Positions 25,426 through 35,277 are shown, counted from the first letter of the stretch. The stretch: 57,639 bases of DNA from Hyphomicrobiales bacterium (GCA_900466605.1 UBMU01000048.1:1-57639), one strand, 5' to 3'. Made by a program: numbers and translations. Notes: generated by a model from the sequence alone, not told the origin.

Positions 25426-26691
25426 TTGGCTTACCGATTCTTGCATACCGCCGACATTCATTTGGACTCGCCTCTGAGGACGTTGGCTTTGCGCAGCAGC
25501 GAGCTTTCGGAGTTGATCGGGCTCGCGACACGCCGTGTCTTCATTCGCATTATTGATTTGTGCCTTGAGGAGCAAGTGGACGCGCTCATCCTCGCCGGTG
25601 ATCTGTACGACGGTGACCAGACCTCCATGAAAACGGCGAGGTTCCTATCGGAACAACTGCGCCGGCTCGATCTAGCAGGCATCAAGACGTTCATTATCCG
25701 GGGCAACCACGATGCGTTGTCGAAGATCACCGCTGAGTTGGTGATGCCGGACAGTGTCAGGGTGTTTGGTGCGAACGCAGAGATTGTGCAGATTGACCGT
25801 GATGCCGGCCATTTCCCGGTCGCCATACACGGGATCAGCTTTGCCAAGCCCCATGCGCCGGAAAGCCTGCTGCCCCGTTATGCCGTGCCGGTTCCGGATG
25901 CGGTCAATATCGGCATTATGCACACGAGCCTGGGTGGTGCGGCCAAGCACGATCTCTATGCGCCTTGTAGCATTGCTGACCTTCAGGGCAGCGGCTTCCG
26001 CTACTGGGCACTCGGACACATTCACAAGCGGTCAGTGATCGAGAATGCTTCGTCTGTTGTGGTGATGCCCGGAATGCCCCAGGGGCGAGACATTAACGAG
26101 GATGGGGCAAAGTCCGTTTCCTTGGTCACCATTCGGGATGATCGATCGATGCACATCGAAGAGCGACAGACGAGCGTCGCGCAATTTGAGCGACTTACTG
26201 TTGACGTGTCGGATGCGACCGACTGGGCCGGGATGATCCTGAGTGTGACTGCACAAATGGAGGCGCTCAGGGATGGTGTTTCGGCTGACCATGTGGTTGC
26301 CCGCGTCGAAATCTCTGGATCCAGCGAATTGACGTGGCGGATCCGACGAGATGCTGACCTGCTTCGAACAGAACTTGAGACGCGCGGTTCCGTGATTGGG
26401 AACCTGTGGATAGACAAGGTCGTGGCCACTTGTGTCCCGCCTACAATTGGCATTTCAAGATCAGGTGCGCTGGACGAGTTGGCGACAATCATCGAAGGCG
26501 AGATCAAAGGATCTACAGACTACGAGCGTGAAGTTCGTGCCATCGCCGACGAACTGCGTGGTCAGCTGCCACCCGAACTGCGTGACATCTTGGGAACGGA
26601 CGACGTGTCATTTCAGCGCTTTTTGTCTTTGTCAGCGCAAAACGGTTCCGCAGATGTGCTGGCCCGCCTTAGAGGCGGTGAGGGAGAATAG
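25426..26691 (+). CDS. YhaO/SbcD-like metallophosphoesterase (DNA repair exonuclease subunit)
   Basis: About 421 residues of the calcineurin-like nuclease family, with the metal ligands in order: HTADIHLDS, LAGDLYDGD, IRGNHD, GIMHTS and GHIHKR. In Mre11/SbcD-type enzymes these bind two manganese ions for exonuclease and endonuclease activity. The frame opens at 25324, but homology begins at the TTG 25426 (LAYRFLHTADIH) with GGGG upstream, so that start is preferred. The stop is followed two bases later by the YhaN-like start; the pair is translationally coupled and should form a nuclease-ATPase complex. Confidence 0.85.
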   Translation: MAYRFLHTADIHLDSPLRTLALRSSELSELIGLATRRVFIRIIDLCLEEQVDALILAGDLYDGDQTSMKTARFLSEQLRRLDLAGIKTFIIRGNHDALSKITAELVMPDSVRVFGANAEIVQIDRDAGHFPVAIHGISFAKPHAPESLLPRYAVPVPDAVNIGIMHTSLGGAAKHDLYAPCSIADLQGSGFRYWALGHIHKRSVIENASSVVVMPGMPQGRDINEDGAKSVSLVTIRDDRSMHIEERQTSVAQFERLTVDVSDATDWAGMILSVTAQMEALRDGVSADHVVARVEISGSSELTWRIRRDADLLRTELETRGSVIGNLWIDKVVATCVPPTIGISRSGALDELATIIEGEIKGSTDYEREVRAIADELRGQLPPELRDILGTDDVSFQRFLSLSAQNGSADVLARLRGGEGE

Positions 26692-26693
26692 GT

Positions 26694-29600
26694 TTGCGCA
26701 TCAACCGTCTTGATCTCACGCGTTACGGCAAATTCACGGACACCACGATAGATTTTGGAGCGGCACCCGTAGGCTCTCCGGACCTCCATCTCATTTATGG
26801 CCCGAACGAAGCTGGTAAGTCTACAACGCTTGACGCCATTCTTGATCTGATTTTTGGGATCGGTAACACCACCAAATACGGATTCTTGCACCCGTATCCT
26901 ACCATGAGGATAGGAGCGAACGTCCACGTCGCGGGACAGGATCGTGAGTTCGTACGGATCAAGAAGCAGCAAAACAGCCTTCTTGATCAAAATGAGAAAT
27001 CGCTGGCTGATGCAGAGATAAGAGCTGACCTCGGTGGCATCGATCGCGACGCTTTTGCGACCATGTTTTCTCTGGACGAGGAAACCCTGGTGAAGGGCGG
27101 CGAGAGCATTCTGGCAAGCAAGGGCAATCTCGGAGAATTGCTTTTCGCTGCTAGTGCTGGTCTGTCTGATCTTAGCAGGCAGTTGCTCGCAATCCGTGGC
27201 GATGCCGATGGCTTCTACAAGTACCGCTCACGGAGCGGTACACTCGGGGAACTGAAGGCAAAGCTTGCAGACCTAAAGCAAGAGAAGGACGCGCTCGACC
27301 TTCAGGCGACCGACTACCAACGCTTGGTCCAGAATCGGGACAGGCTTAGCCAAGCCTATCAGCAAATACTTGTCGATCGGGCTAGTACGCAACGCCGCTA
27401 TGACGAAATTGGCCGCATCCTCCGGACGCTGCCATCGCTTGCACGTCTCAATGGCCTGAAGGAACGCCTTGGGGAACTACCTGTTGTTCCGGATCCGCCG
27501 TCCTCGTGGCAGGAGGAATTGCCGGATCTTAGACGGCTGGAAATCGAATACCGCGTGAAGGAACAGCAGGACTTACGTTCGCTCGCTGCGATCGAGCGGG
27601 AATTAGCGGAGACCACGCCGGATCCCCTGGCTTTGAGCCTGGAGCCGCGGATGGATGAGCTTTCCGAGCGCAAGGCACGGTATCTGACTGCAGAGAAGGA
27701 CATTCCCAAGCTGTCTGCACGGGCTGCCGAATTGGCGGTTGAGAGTATCCTTCTGCAGCTGGGCAGGCCCACGGAGGGGGCTCCCGCTAAATTGTTGCTC
27801 GACGCAGCAACCGTAGGCACCCTACGGGAGTTGATCAGTTCGAAATCCGGCATCGATATGCGCAGGTCGGCGGCTGTCGATGAATTGTCCAAGATCGAAC
27901 GCACTCTCGCGGAGCATGGTGGGGCGGGTGACACATTCTCGCCTCAGCAGGTCAAGGCATTTGAAATTCTGTCGGCAACTCTCAGGTCGGTTCCCCGATC
28001 AGACGAAGAGATAACCCTTCGTTCCCTCGTGCGCCGGCATGATACTTCCATGACGGCTCTTTCGGAGGCGTTGGCAGCACTGTTGCCATGGAAAGGGACT
28101 GCCCCAGAGTTGGCTGCTTTGGTCGTTCCTTCGACGACCAAGCTCGAGACGTGGAAAAGCGAGCTTAGGAGCGCTGACGAACGGGCGAGGATGGCGCAGG
28201 TTGAACTCGAGCGTCTAGAACCCGAGTTCCGGCGCCTTGATGCCGAGATCGCCGCCGTACGTTCGGGCGCAGGCGATGTCGATGAAACTAGCGCGGCCGC
28301 AGCTTTGGCATTGCGCGACCGAGCCTGGCTGCTGCACCGACAGGCGCTCAGCGATAGTTCCGCCGATGTCTTCGAGGCGGCTATGAGGGACAACGACCAA
28401 CTGGTCGCGCGGCGCCTTTTACATTTCTCGGAAACCGGAAAGCTAAACCAACTGTTTCAACGCCGAGCAACCGTGGGGGCTGATATCGAGACCGCCCAAA
28501 TAGTTCGCCAGCATGCGTTAACAGCGGGCGCGCAGGTAAGAGCGGAAGTAAACGACTATCTGGACAATTCCGCGCCCGGGTCTTGCCTTAGCCCGCACCC
28601 ATCGGAACTCGAGGAGTGGATTCGAAAAAGAGACGGTGTGCTCAAGGTTCGCGATGAGGTAATCGCCGCGGAACAGGAGATCGCTGACGTGCGCGATCGC
28701 GCTGCGAAATCAAAGACGCTGTTGATTGCTGCCATGAAAGCTGCCGGGCTTCGGTTCAACGCGGATGCAGACATCGCAAATCTTGTCGCGAGTGCCGAAG
28801 AGGGACTGCACGAGTTCCATAGTGGAATGAGCCGTGCAGACAAGATGGAGCAGCTGAGAAGGCAACAAAGCGAGCGCAATCACGCGCTACATAATGCGGT
28901 AGACCTCGCCGAGCAGTGGAACCGCAAATGGTTAGCTACCTGCGAAGGGTGTTGGTTGGGTGATCTTGAAGCAACGCCAGACGTCGGAGCGGTCATCCAG
29001 ATCCTGACTACTCTCGAAAAACTGGCGTCAGCGCTCGAAAACAGGGAAAGCCTGATTGATCGCGTGCAGAAAATGGAAACGGACGTTGCGCATTTCGAAG
29101 CCTTGGTGGTCGAGTTCGCCGAAAAGCTTGGCCTGCCGACCGAGGCGGCGCCGACCGAACTGGCCCAGTCGATCTTCGACGCGGTCAAGGTCGCGCGGTT
29201 GAACTACGAGCGCGTTTTGAAACTAAAGGGTGACCTGGAAGCGGCCCGCGATGTTCAGCGTGAACTCAGCCTTGTACAGGAAGTTCTCAACAGGCGCTTA
29301 CGGACTATGGTCGACTTCTTCGATGCGGCCGGATTGGAGGACGTCGAAACGCGAATTGCGATATCGGTTCGCCGTCGCGAGTTGGCATTATCGATCGACG
29401 AGTTGGAGCAGGAACTGATTGAGGTAAGCGGTGCTCGTGATATTCGTGAAGTCGAAGTCCGTGCCGCTCAGGCTGATAGGGAAACCCTCGAGATTGAGCT
29501 AACTGAACTGTCGCCGGCACAGGAAGGCAACGAAAGACGGTGGAATGATCTATTCCACGAGCTCTCGAAGGCACAGGAAGCGCTGCACGGTGTCGGAGGA

Positions 29601-30185
29601 GATGCTCGGGTCGCCGAGATCGAAGAGAGGCGGCGCACAACGCTTCTGGAAATTGAAGAAGGAGCACGACGTTACATAGAGTTGCGCGCCGGCACTACTG
29701 CGGCAGAACATGCCCTCAAGCTGTACCGCGACCGGCATCGTAGCGGGATGATGGCGCGAGCGTCCGAGGCGTTCAAGTTGATCAGCCGTGGAAGCTATCA
29801 AGGTGTGGCCGCCCAGCCCGGCAAGGACGGCGAGGTGTTGATCGCGCGGTCTGCAACTGAAGGGTCAAAGATTGCCGACGAGCTTTCGAAGGGCGCGCGC
29901 TTCCAGCTGTACTTGGCACTGCGCATTGCAGGCTACCACGAGTTTGTCGCAAACCGTCCAGCAGTTCCGTTCGTAGCGGATGACATCATGGAGAGTTTTG
30001 ATGATTTCCGTGCGGAGGAGGCATTCAGACTTTTCGCCGAGATCGCGAACCACGGGCAGGTGGTCTATCTGACACACCATCGTCATCTCGTGGATATTGC
30101 CCGAAAGGTAATCCCTACTGTTCGTGTCCATGATCTCGAAGACGCGGTGTCTCGAAGAAAGTTCGAGGTCATCGCGGCCGAATAG
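26694..30185 (+). CDS. YhaN-like AAA ATPase with long coiled coils (SbcC/Rad50-like)
   Basis: 1163 residues. The N-terminus has MRINRLDLTRYGKFTD and the Walker A site GPNEAGKSTT at about 37-46. Long heptad-rich arms fill roughly 170-1000. The C-terminus has the signature LSKGARFQLYLALRI, the Walker B PFVADDIMESFDD and the H-loop YLTHHRHL. This is the SMC/Rad50-like pattern of YhaN (AAA_27). A CEGC pair at about residue 749 resembles the zinc hook of Rad50 but is off-centre. TTG start with GAGGGAGA just upstream, inside the previous gene. It should drive the adjacent YhaO-like nuclease on DNA ends. A defence role is possible but not shown. Confidence 0.85.
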   Translation: MRINRLDLTRYGKFTDTTIDFGAAPVGSPDLHLIYGPNEAGKSTTLDAILDLIFGIGNTTKYGFLHPYPTMRIGANVHVAGQDREFVRIKKQQNSLLDQNEKSLADAEIRADLGGIDRDAFATMFSLDEETLVKGGESILASKGNLGELLFAASAGLSDLSRQLLAIRGDADGFYKYRSRSGTLGELKAKLADLKQEKDALDLQATDYQRLVQNRDRLSQAYQQILVDRASTQRRYDEIGRILRTLPSLARLNGLKERLGELPVVPDPPSSWQEELPDLRRLEIEYRVKEQQDLRSLAAIERELAETTPDPLALSLEPRMDELSERKARYLTAEKDIPKLSARAAELAVESILLQLGRPTEGAPAKLLLDAATVGTLRELISSKSGIDMRRSAAVDELSKIERTLAEHGGAGDTFSPQQVKAFEILSATLRSVPRSDEEITLRSLVRRHDTSMTALSEALAALLPWKGTAPELAALVVPSTTKLETWKSELRSADERARMAQVELERLEPEFRRLDAEIAAVRSGAGDVDETSAAAALALRDRAWLLHRQALSDSSADVFEAAMRDNDQLVARRLLHFSETGKLNQLFQRRATVGADIETAQIVRQHALTAGAQVRAEVNDYLDNSAPGSCLSPHPSELEEWIRKRDGVLKVRDEVIAAEQEIADVRDRAAKSKTLLIAAMKAAGLRFNADADIANLVASAEEGLHEFHSGMSRADKMEQLRRQQSERNHALHNAVDLAEQWNRKWLATCEGCWLGDLEATPDVGAVIQILTTLEKLASALENRESLIDRVQKMETDVAHFEALVVEFAEKLGLPTEAAPTELAQSIFDAVKVARLNYERVLKLKGDLEAARDVQRELSLVQEVLNRRLRTMVDFFDAAGLEDVETRIAISVRRRELALSIDELEQELIEVSGARDIREVEVRAAQADRETLEIELTELSPAQEGNERRWNDLFHELSKAQEALHGVGGDARVAEIEERRRTTLLEIEEGARRYIELRAGTTAAEHALKLYRDRHRSGMMARASEAFKLISRGSYQGVAAQPGKDGEVLIARSATEGSKIADELSKGARFQLYLALRIAGYHEFVANRPAVPFVADDIMESFDDFRAEEAFRLFAEIANHGQVVYLTHHRHLVDIARKVIPTVRVHDLEDAVSRRKFEVIAAE

Positions 30186-30604
30186 TCGCATCAAACAATC
30201 CAGCGGGTTTCATCGCAGCCGTGACCACTGGCATGCTTGCGCCAGGAAGCTAGGATCGGCCGCGCAATCCGTTGAGACCGCAGCAGCAAATCAAGCATAG
30301 ATCTCTCGGAACGTTATAGCGCGCCAGATAAAATGAGTGCGGCCCCAAGCCAAAATAGCGTGCACACTTCAAACGCAATCAAGATTCCGACGGAACGGTC
30401 GCTCATTCCTTCCTCCCCTCTAGTCTCCTACCTTTGAAATATTAGCACGACTTTATGCAGATTGCCGAGCCACTTTCTAGGCAGGCATCTGAACAGGTAG
30501 AAGAGGCTCCTCCGCCTTGCCGTAACCGACGTTCCACTCCCACGTTGCCGCCGGCGCTGTAATCTGTGATCGCCTATCCATGGACGAGCAACGGGGGACG
30601 TGCG
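30186..30604. other. Region after YhaN-like gene up to the IS110 remnant
   Basis: About 420 bases. The only coding signal I can support is the short membrane peptide at 30314-30406. The part from about 30428 to 30604 follows on from the IS110 remnant but has lost similarity to the transposase. Confidence 0.4.
30314..30406 (-). CDS. Candidate 30-residue single-helix membrane peptide
   Basis: A 30-codon frame starts MSDRSVGILIAFEV, continues CTLFWLGAALILSGAL and stops at TAA. It is preceded by GGGGAGGAAGGA directly upstream of the ATG, one of the best ribosome sites in the window. The product is one hydrophobic helix after a short polar N-terminus, typical of small membrane regulators or type-I-toxin-like peptides. 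No family is recognised. It lies alone between the YhaN-like gene and transposon remnants, in the opposite direction to yhaN. Confidence 0.55.
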   Translation of the reverse strand: MSDRSVGILIAFEVCTLFWLGAALILSGAL

Positions 30605-31196
30605 GAAAAGCTTCGTCTTCACTTCCCTCAGTTGCTCGACCAGATAACGCAACGCGTGGCGAGCTGCGGTCGGTAGCTCATCGAATTCTTCGTCCTCGAT
30701 CAGTTTGGTCAGAAGGCCGATATTGTGTGCGCGGTTCGGGGCGACGATGCCGAATTCGGCAAGATGGCCTCGGATCGAGTTTATGAGTTGGGTCCGTTGA
30801 CGGATCAGCATCTCCCTGACGCGATGAAGGGACAAGAACTTCTTGTTGCATCTCTTCCTTGATCGGCACGAAGCGCATCGTCGGTCGCGTGACTGCCTCA
30901 CAGATCGCTTCGGCATCAGCGGCATCGCTCTTGTTGGTCTTGACGTAAGGGCGAACATATTGTGCCGGGAGAAGACGAACGTCATGACCAATGTCACGGA
31001 GCAATCTGGCCCAAAAATGGGAGCCAGGGCATGCTTCGAGTGCGACGAGGGACAGCGGAAGTTTCCTGAAGAACGCTTCTACCTCCTCACGTTTAAGCCT
31101 ACGCCGAATGTCGGCTTTACCGGTAGAATCTGCCCCGTGAACCTGGAAAACGGACTTTGCAATATCGAGACCAACAACACTGGCTTGAGCTTCCAT
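30605..31196 (-). pseudogene. IS110-family transposase remnant, frameshifted and truncated
   Basis: The reading frame starts at ATG 31196 after a GGAG site: MEAQASVVGLDIAKSVFQVHG, with EACPGSHFW and SDAADAEAICEA carrying the DEDD acidic residues of IS110 transposases. At about 30838-30848 the frame shifts; the other frame continues KFLSLHRVREMLIRQRTQLI to EQLREVKTKL at about 30605. The C-terminal serine-containing catalytic half is absent, so the gene is dead. Confidence 0.8.
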
Positions 31197-31265
31197 GATG
31201 AATCTCCTGGTTGATACGCCTCCATCATCCATCGCGGCTGGCTCCGGCGGAAGGGGGCGTCCATA

Positions 31266-31693
31266 CCATCATGCCCGCCGTAAGCTGGTCGAGATCACCC
31301 GTACTGGCACAGCACCGATTGCCGAGGATGGCGTGAAGCGGATCGGCGAACTCTATCGCATCGAAGCAGAACTGCGCGGTCTCGACGCCGACACCCGCCT
31401 CGCTGGGAGGCAGGCACGGTCAGCGCCATTGGTCGCTGACATGCGGACCTGGCTCACGCATCATCGTGCCCGCGTTGCCGGCAAATCGCCGCTCGGAGAA
31501 GCTCTAGCCTATATCGTCAAATACTGGGATGGGCTCTGCGTCTTCCTGACCGACGGTCGCGGTCGCCGCTCGGCATAAACCTGCAAGCTCAATGCTGTCG
31601 ATCCGTTCGCCTACATGAGGACCACGCTGACTGCTATCGCCGATGGCCACAAGCAGAGTCAAATCGACGAACTGCTGCCGTGGAGCAACCTAC
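31266..31693 (+). pseudogene. IS66-family transposase (TnpC) C-terminal remnant
   Basis: HARRKLVEI, RLAGRQARSAPLVADM, LAYIVKYWDGLCVFLTDGR and, after an in-frame stop, TCKLNAVDPFAYMRTTL and KQSQIDELLPW match the end of IS66 transposases. The block between TDGR and TCKLN, which normally includes the NNTVER segment, is deleted, and the N-terminal two thirds are missing. It is non-functional and abuts the IS110 remnant, showing nested insertion and decay. Confidence 0.8.
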
Positions 31694-31702
31694 TGGACAC
31701 CG

Positions 31703-32890
31703 CTAAATCAACAGTGCTGCCGTCGGAACTTCGATAGACACCTCAAGACCACCCGGCAGCCATCGATATTCCAAAGCGCCCCTGAATTGCCTGACCACAG
31801 TCGTCTCGATCAATCGGTTGCCAAACCCGGTGTGCGTAGGTTCTAAAACCAATGGGCCGTTCGACTCCGTCCAATGTAGCTGGAGCTTGTCATCCTGCTC
31901 CTGCCACCGGATGGCAATCGCGCCGCCGTCGGCTCCGAGCGCCCCATACTTGGCCGAATTCGTCGCCAGTTCGTTCAGCACCAGCGCCAGCGAGCTGGCC
32001 GCCTTCTCCCCACATTGGAGCGCTGGGCCCTCGATCCTGATCTGCCCATCGTAGGACGAGGCATCGCGGACATGCGGTACGACGATGGCCTTAACAAGAG
32101 CCGGAAGATCAAGGCCATCCCCGAGCGCGGAACTGTCTCGAAGAACAAGCGAATGGGCGCTTGCCAAGGCCCGCAACCGACCGGACAGGGCTTCCGCCAT
32201 CCCTTCTTTGGTCGCGGAACTGCGCAACGTCTGCCGGAGCATGGCTTCCGTCAATGCGAAGAGGTTCTTGACGCGATGGTTCATCTCGCGCGTGAGTGTC
32301 TCTTGTGCCTCCAACGCATGCTGGATTAGCTCTTCGCCACGTTTGACATGCATCGCAATGCCGACAAACGTCGCGAGTTCAGTTGCAACGCGGGCGTGCT
32401 CTGAGGTGAAGTGGCCTTCTGTCTTGGAGGCGACCCATAAGGTGCCGATAGGTTCCGTGCCGCCAATCGATAGCGGCACCAGCAGCACTTCCGGCAGCTC
32501 GATATTCGCATCCGAGACCCAACTGTAGGCCCATTCCGGATGACGCGCGAGCGTCGGGCGAAGAGCATCAAGTGTCACGCCACAGGGGCTGTAATTGCGC
32601 GGGGTCGTCGCACCTTCGAAGGCCGAAAGCTCTCCGCACAAATAAAGCCATCGGAACACCTTGCCAGCCTCATCGTGGATGCTCAATCCTGCCGACCCGC
32701 CGCCGGTCATCTGCATGGCGAGTTGGACGAAGCGTGGAAGCACGGCATCCGGATCAGTGACCATCCGGGCTGCCAGGTCTTGAATCGCGATCTTTTCCTT
32801 CAGGAAATCGGCGCGTTCGACGGGCCTGCTTTCCAGTTCGTCCGTGATGAATATCTTGGAAAAGAGGTCTTGTGGGATGTTCTGCAGCAT
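31703..32890 (-). CDS. HWE-family sensor histidine kinase with GAF domain
   Basis: About 395 residues. A GAF-like sensor occupies about 30-190, with SAGLSIHDEAGKVFRWLYLCG and LLVPLSIGGTEPIGTLWVAS. The kinase core has the phospho-acceptor EMNHRVKNLFAL, the N-box NELATNSAKYGAL and the HWE signature LHWTE. There is no membrane segment, so it is a soluble sensor, possibly of small ligands or light/redox. ATG 32890 is used; a TTG at 32932 is in frame. It is divergent from a second HWE kinase. Targets are unknown; HWE kinases often feed stress-response regulators in alphaproteobacteria. Confidence 0.85.
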   Translation of the reverse strand: MLQNIPQDLFSKIFITDELESRPVERADFLKEKIAIQDLAARMVTDPDAVLPRFVQLAMQMTGGGSAGLSIHDEAGKVFRWLYLCGELSAFEGATTPRNYSPCGVTLDALRPTLARHPEWAYSWVSDANIELPEVLLVPLSIGGTEPIGTLWVASKTEGHFTSEHARVATELATFVGIAMHVKRGEELIQHALEAQETLTREMNHRVKNLFALTEAMLRQTLRSSATKEGMAEALSGRLRALASAHSLVLRDSSALGDGLDLPALVKAIVVPHVRDASSYDGQIRIEGPALQCGEKAASSLALVLNELATNSAKYGALGADGGAIAIRWQEQDDKLQLHWTESNGPLVLEPTHTGFGNRLIETTVVRQFRGALEYRWLPGGLEVSIEVPTAALLI

Positions 32891-33057
32891 GGTCTTGGTG
32901 CGCCCCGCCGCACAGAAACTTTCGTTGTGCAATCTCTACAGCATCACTGCCATTCATTCCAGCGATACAGTGACTGGAACAATGGTGCACCGAGGCTTCC
33001 CAAAGTTCGGGTGAAATGCAATGGTGTTTGTCTGTTTAAAACTCAAGAAAGCAAAGC

Positions 33058-34587
33058 GTGCCGCCGCCTCCCTACACAGCAGATGCGACGCGCCTTGCAA
33101 GCCTCGCCAGTTACGACATCCTCGATACGCCGCCCGAGCAAGGTTTTGACGACATCGTCGGCCTAGCCTGCCTTCTCTGTGAAACACCCGTCGCCCTCGT
33201 GAGCCTTGTTGCCGGGGACCGCCAGTGGTTCAAGGCGAGGATCGGTTTCGAGCCGTGCGAGACCGATCTCGACCGCTCCGTCTGCGCACATGCTCTCGTT
33301 GAGGATGACCTTCTTGTCATCACGGACCTTACGAATGACGAGCGCACGCGTGAAAACCCCCTTGTTACCGCTGATCCACACATCCGCTTCTATGCGGGAG
33401 CACCGCTTCGCGACGTTGATGGAAACGTCCTCGGCAGCCTCTGCGTCATAGATGGCGTACCGCGCCCTGAAGGATTAACGGCAAGCCAGGCCGACGGACT
33501 GAAAGCGCTGGCCCGTCAGGTCATGACGCAACTGCATCTGCGAAAGGCGGTCCTGGAACGTGATACTGCGATGTCGCGCCAGGAGGAAGGCGACCGGAGG
33601 CGGTACGAAAGCGAAGAGCAGTATCGGCTTCTTTTTGAAGCCATTGAGGATGGGTTTTGCATCGTTGAGATGAAATTCGATGGTGATGTCCCTGTCGATT
33701 ATCGCTTCGTCGAGATCAATCCCGCCTTCGAAGCCCAGACAGGCCTTGTTGACGCTCACGGCAAATGGATGCGCGAACTCGCCCCAGATCATGAGCAACA
33801 TTGGTTCGATATTTATGGCGGCGTCGCACTAAGTGGCGAGCCGGTGCGGTTCGAGCACGTCGCCAGGGAGCTGGGCGAACGCTGGTTTGACGTGCACGCG
33901 TTCCGCGTTGGCGACCCTGATAGCCGCCGTGTCGGTATCCTCTTCGCGGATAAATCTGAACGGAAGGAAGCGGAAGACCTGAAACGGCTGGCAGAGGACG
34001 CCCAGACTGTTCGCAACGAGGAACTCAGCCATCGCATGAAAAACACCTTTGCGATGGTCCAGGCGATTGCCACTCAGACCCTGCGGAGCGTTACCGACCG
34101 TTCCGCCGTTGATGCGTTCACGGAGCGGCTTCACGCGCTGTCGACAGCACACGATGTTCTTTTGCAGCAGAGCTGGTCGAATGCGAAGCTTGGTGATGTG
34201 GTCAGCGCGGTCCTGGCGAACTTCATCGGCGTGAAGAACCTGAAGGTCGATGGGCCTTCGGTTGACCTTGGTCCAAGAGCCACGCTATCTGTCTCTCTCC
34301 TCTTGCATGAACTTGCCACCAATGCGACCAAATACGGCGCACTCCTGAACCCGGACGGTCTCGTCGTGGTCACCTGGCACCTGCGAGACGTCGGCGGCGA
34401 AGATGAGCTGGTGTTTAACTGGAAAGAGAAAGACGGGCCTCCTGTCGTCGATCCGAGTCGCAAGGGATTCGGTTCGAAACTGATCCGTATGGGTTTGATT
34501 GGAACAGGCGGCGTTGACGTTCGTTACGATCAATCGGGCTTTGAAGCCGAATTCCATGCACCGCACGCTCAGGTGCAAATGTCCTAG
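33058..34587 (+). CDS. HWE-family sensor histidine kinase with GAF and PAS domains
   Basis: 509 residues. An N-terminal GAF domain (DILDTPPEQGFDDIVGLA to GSLCVIDGVPRP) is followed by a PAS-like domain from about residue 180 (YRLLFEAIEDGFCIVE, RFVEINPAFEAQTG). The HWE kinase core has EELSHRMKNTFAMVQAIA, HELATNATKYGALLN and FNWKE. It is soluble. The start is a GTG with no clear ribosome site; the GAF domain begins within 20 residues, so no later start fits. It is followed 17 bases later by a receiver protein gene, probably its partner. Confidence 0.85.
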   Translation: MPPPPYTADATRLASLASYDILDTPPEQGFDDIVGLACLLCETPVALVSLVAGDRQWFKARIGFEPCETDLDRSVCAHALVEDDLLVITDLTNDERTRENPLVTADPHIRFYAGAPLRDVDGNVLGSLCVIDGVPRPEGLTASQADGLKALARQVMTQLHLRKAVLERDTAMSRQEEGDRRRYESEEQYRLLFEAIEDGFCIVEMKFDGDVPVDYRFVEINPAFEAQTGLVDAHGKWMRELAPDHEQHWFDIYGGVALSGEPVRFEHVARELGERWFDVHAFRVGDPDSRRVGILFADKSERKEAEDLKRLAEDAQTVRNEELSHRMKNTFAMVQAIATQTLRSVTDRSAVDAFTERLHALSTAHDVLLQQSWSNAKLGDVVSAVLANFIGVKNLKVDGPSVDLGPRATLSVSLLLHELATNATKYGALLNPDGLVVVTWHLRDVGGEDELVFNWKEKDGPPVVDPSRKGFGSKLIRMGLIGTGGVDVRYDQSGFEAEFHAPHAQVQMS

Positions 34588-34604
34588 AGCGATGGAGCAT
34601 TATT

Positions 34605-34964
34605 ATGTCCTCAGCGATAATTCTCGTGGTCGAAGACGAGCCTCTACTGCGTATGGCCGCGATAGATATGATTGAATCGGCTGGGTTCGAGGCAGTGGAA
34701 GCTGCCGACGCCACTCAGGCGGTGGAAATTCTGCAAAGCCGAATGGATATCTCCATTGTTTTTACCGATATCGATATGCCAGGCGATATCGACGGATTGC
34801 GCCTCGCCGCCGTGATACGGGACCGTTGGCCGCCCATTCATGTGATCATCACCTCCGGCCACACCAAACCAACAAAGGGCAGCTTGCCCCCGGACATGGT
34901 CTTCTTCTCCAAGCCTTATCGCGAAGACGAGGTAATTGAGACGATGATGCGAATTGCGGCGTAG
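34605..34964 (+). CDS. Single-domain response regulator
   Basis: 119 residues forming only a receiver domain: VVEDEPLLRM (acidic pair), FTDIDMPG with the phospho-acceptor aspartate at about 51, ITSGH and FSKPY with the conserved lysine. There is no output domain. GGAG lies seven bases before the ATG. It is probably cotranscribed with the preceding HWE kinase and may relay phosphate or act as a phosphate sink between kinases. Confidence 0.88.
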   Translation: MSSAIILVVEDEPLLRMAAIDMIESAGFEAVEAADATQAVEILQSRMDISIVFTDIDMPGDIDGLRLAAVIRDRWPPIHVIITSGHTKPTKGSLPPDMVFFSKPYREDEVIETMMRIAA

Positions 34965-35277
34965 TCTCGACATCCGAACTCTTGGAGAAGTTCAGCCCAG
35001 TCAGGGATCGGCTAGTACCGCTCGACAAGGTACCAACGAGCCACCGCTCACGCCTTGCCGGAACTGGGGAAAGGAAAAATTCGCTGTAGCTGGCTGCGCG
35101 AGATCGATCGGGACTTTGAGGAGATTTCATTCGACGCGACACCGATTTGATCGGCGGGGAAGGTGCGAGTTGTGCCGGATGTGCACGTTGAGTCGACCCA
35201 CTAGTGTGTTGTCGCTCGTTCGCGCCAAGCGAATGGTGAAGGGTTGGACAGCGCTTACTGCCCAACCCTTCCGGAGC
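34965..35277. other. Intergenic region between response regulator and sugar-binding-protein gene
   Basis: About 310 bases between converging genes, no supported gene. The right end holds the stem-loop at 35239-35270. Confidence 0.4.
35239..35270 (-). terminator. Stem-loop terminator of the sugar ABC operon
   Basis: AAGGGTTGG (35239-35247) pairs perfectly with CCAACCCTT (35262-35270) across 14 bases, immediately after the binding-protein stop. No T-run follows, so it may be a weak or factor-assisted terminator, or an RNA 3'-end stabiliser. Confidence 0.6.

Noticed and set aside
32977..33005. GGAAC in the gap between HWE kinases
   Set aside because: No CGTT at 16-17 bases.
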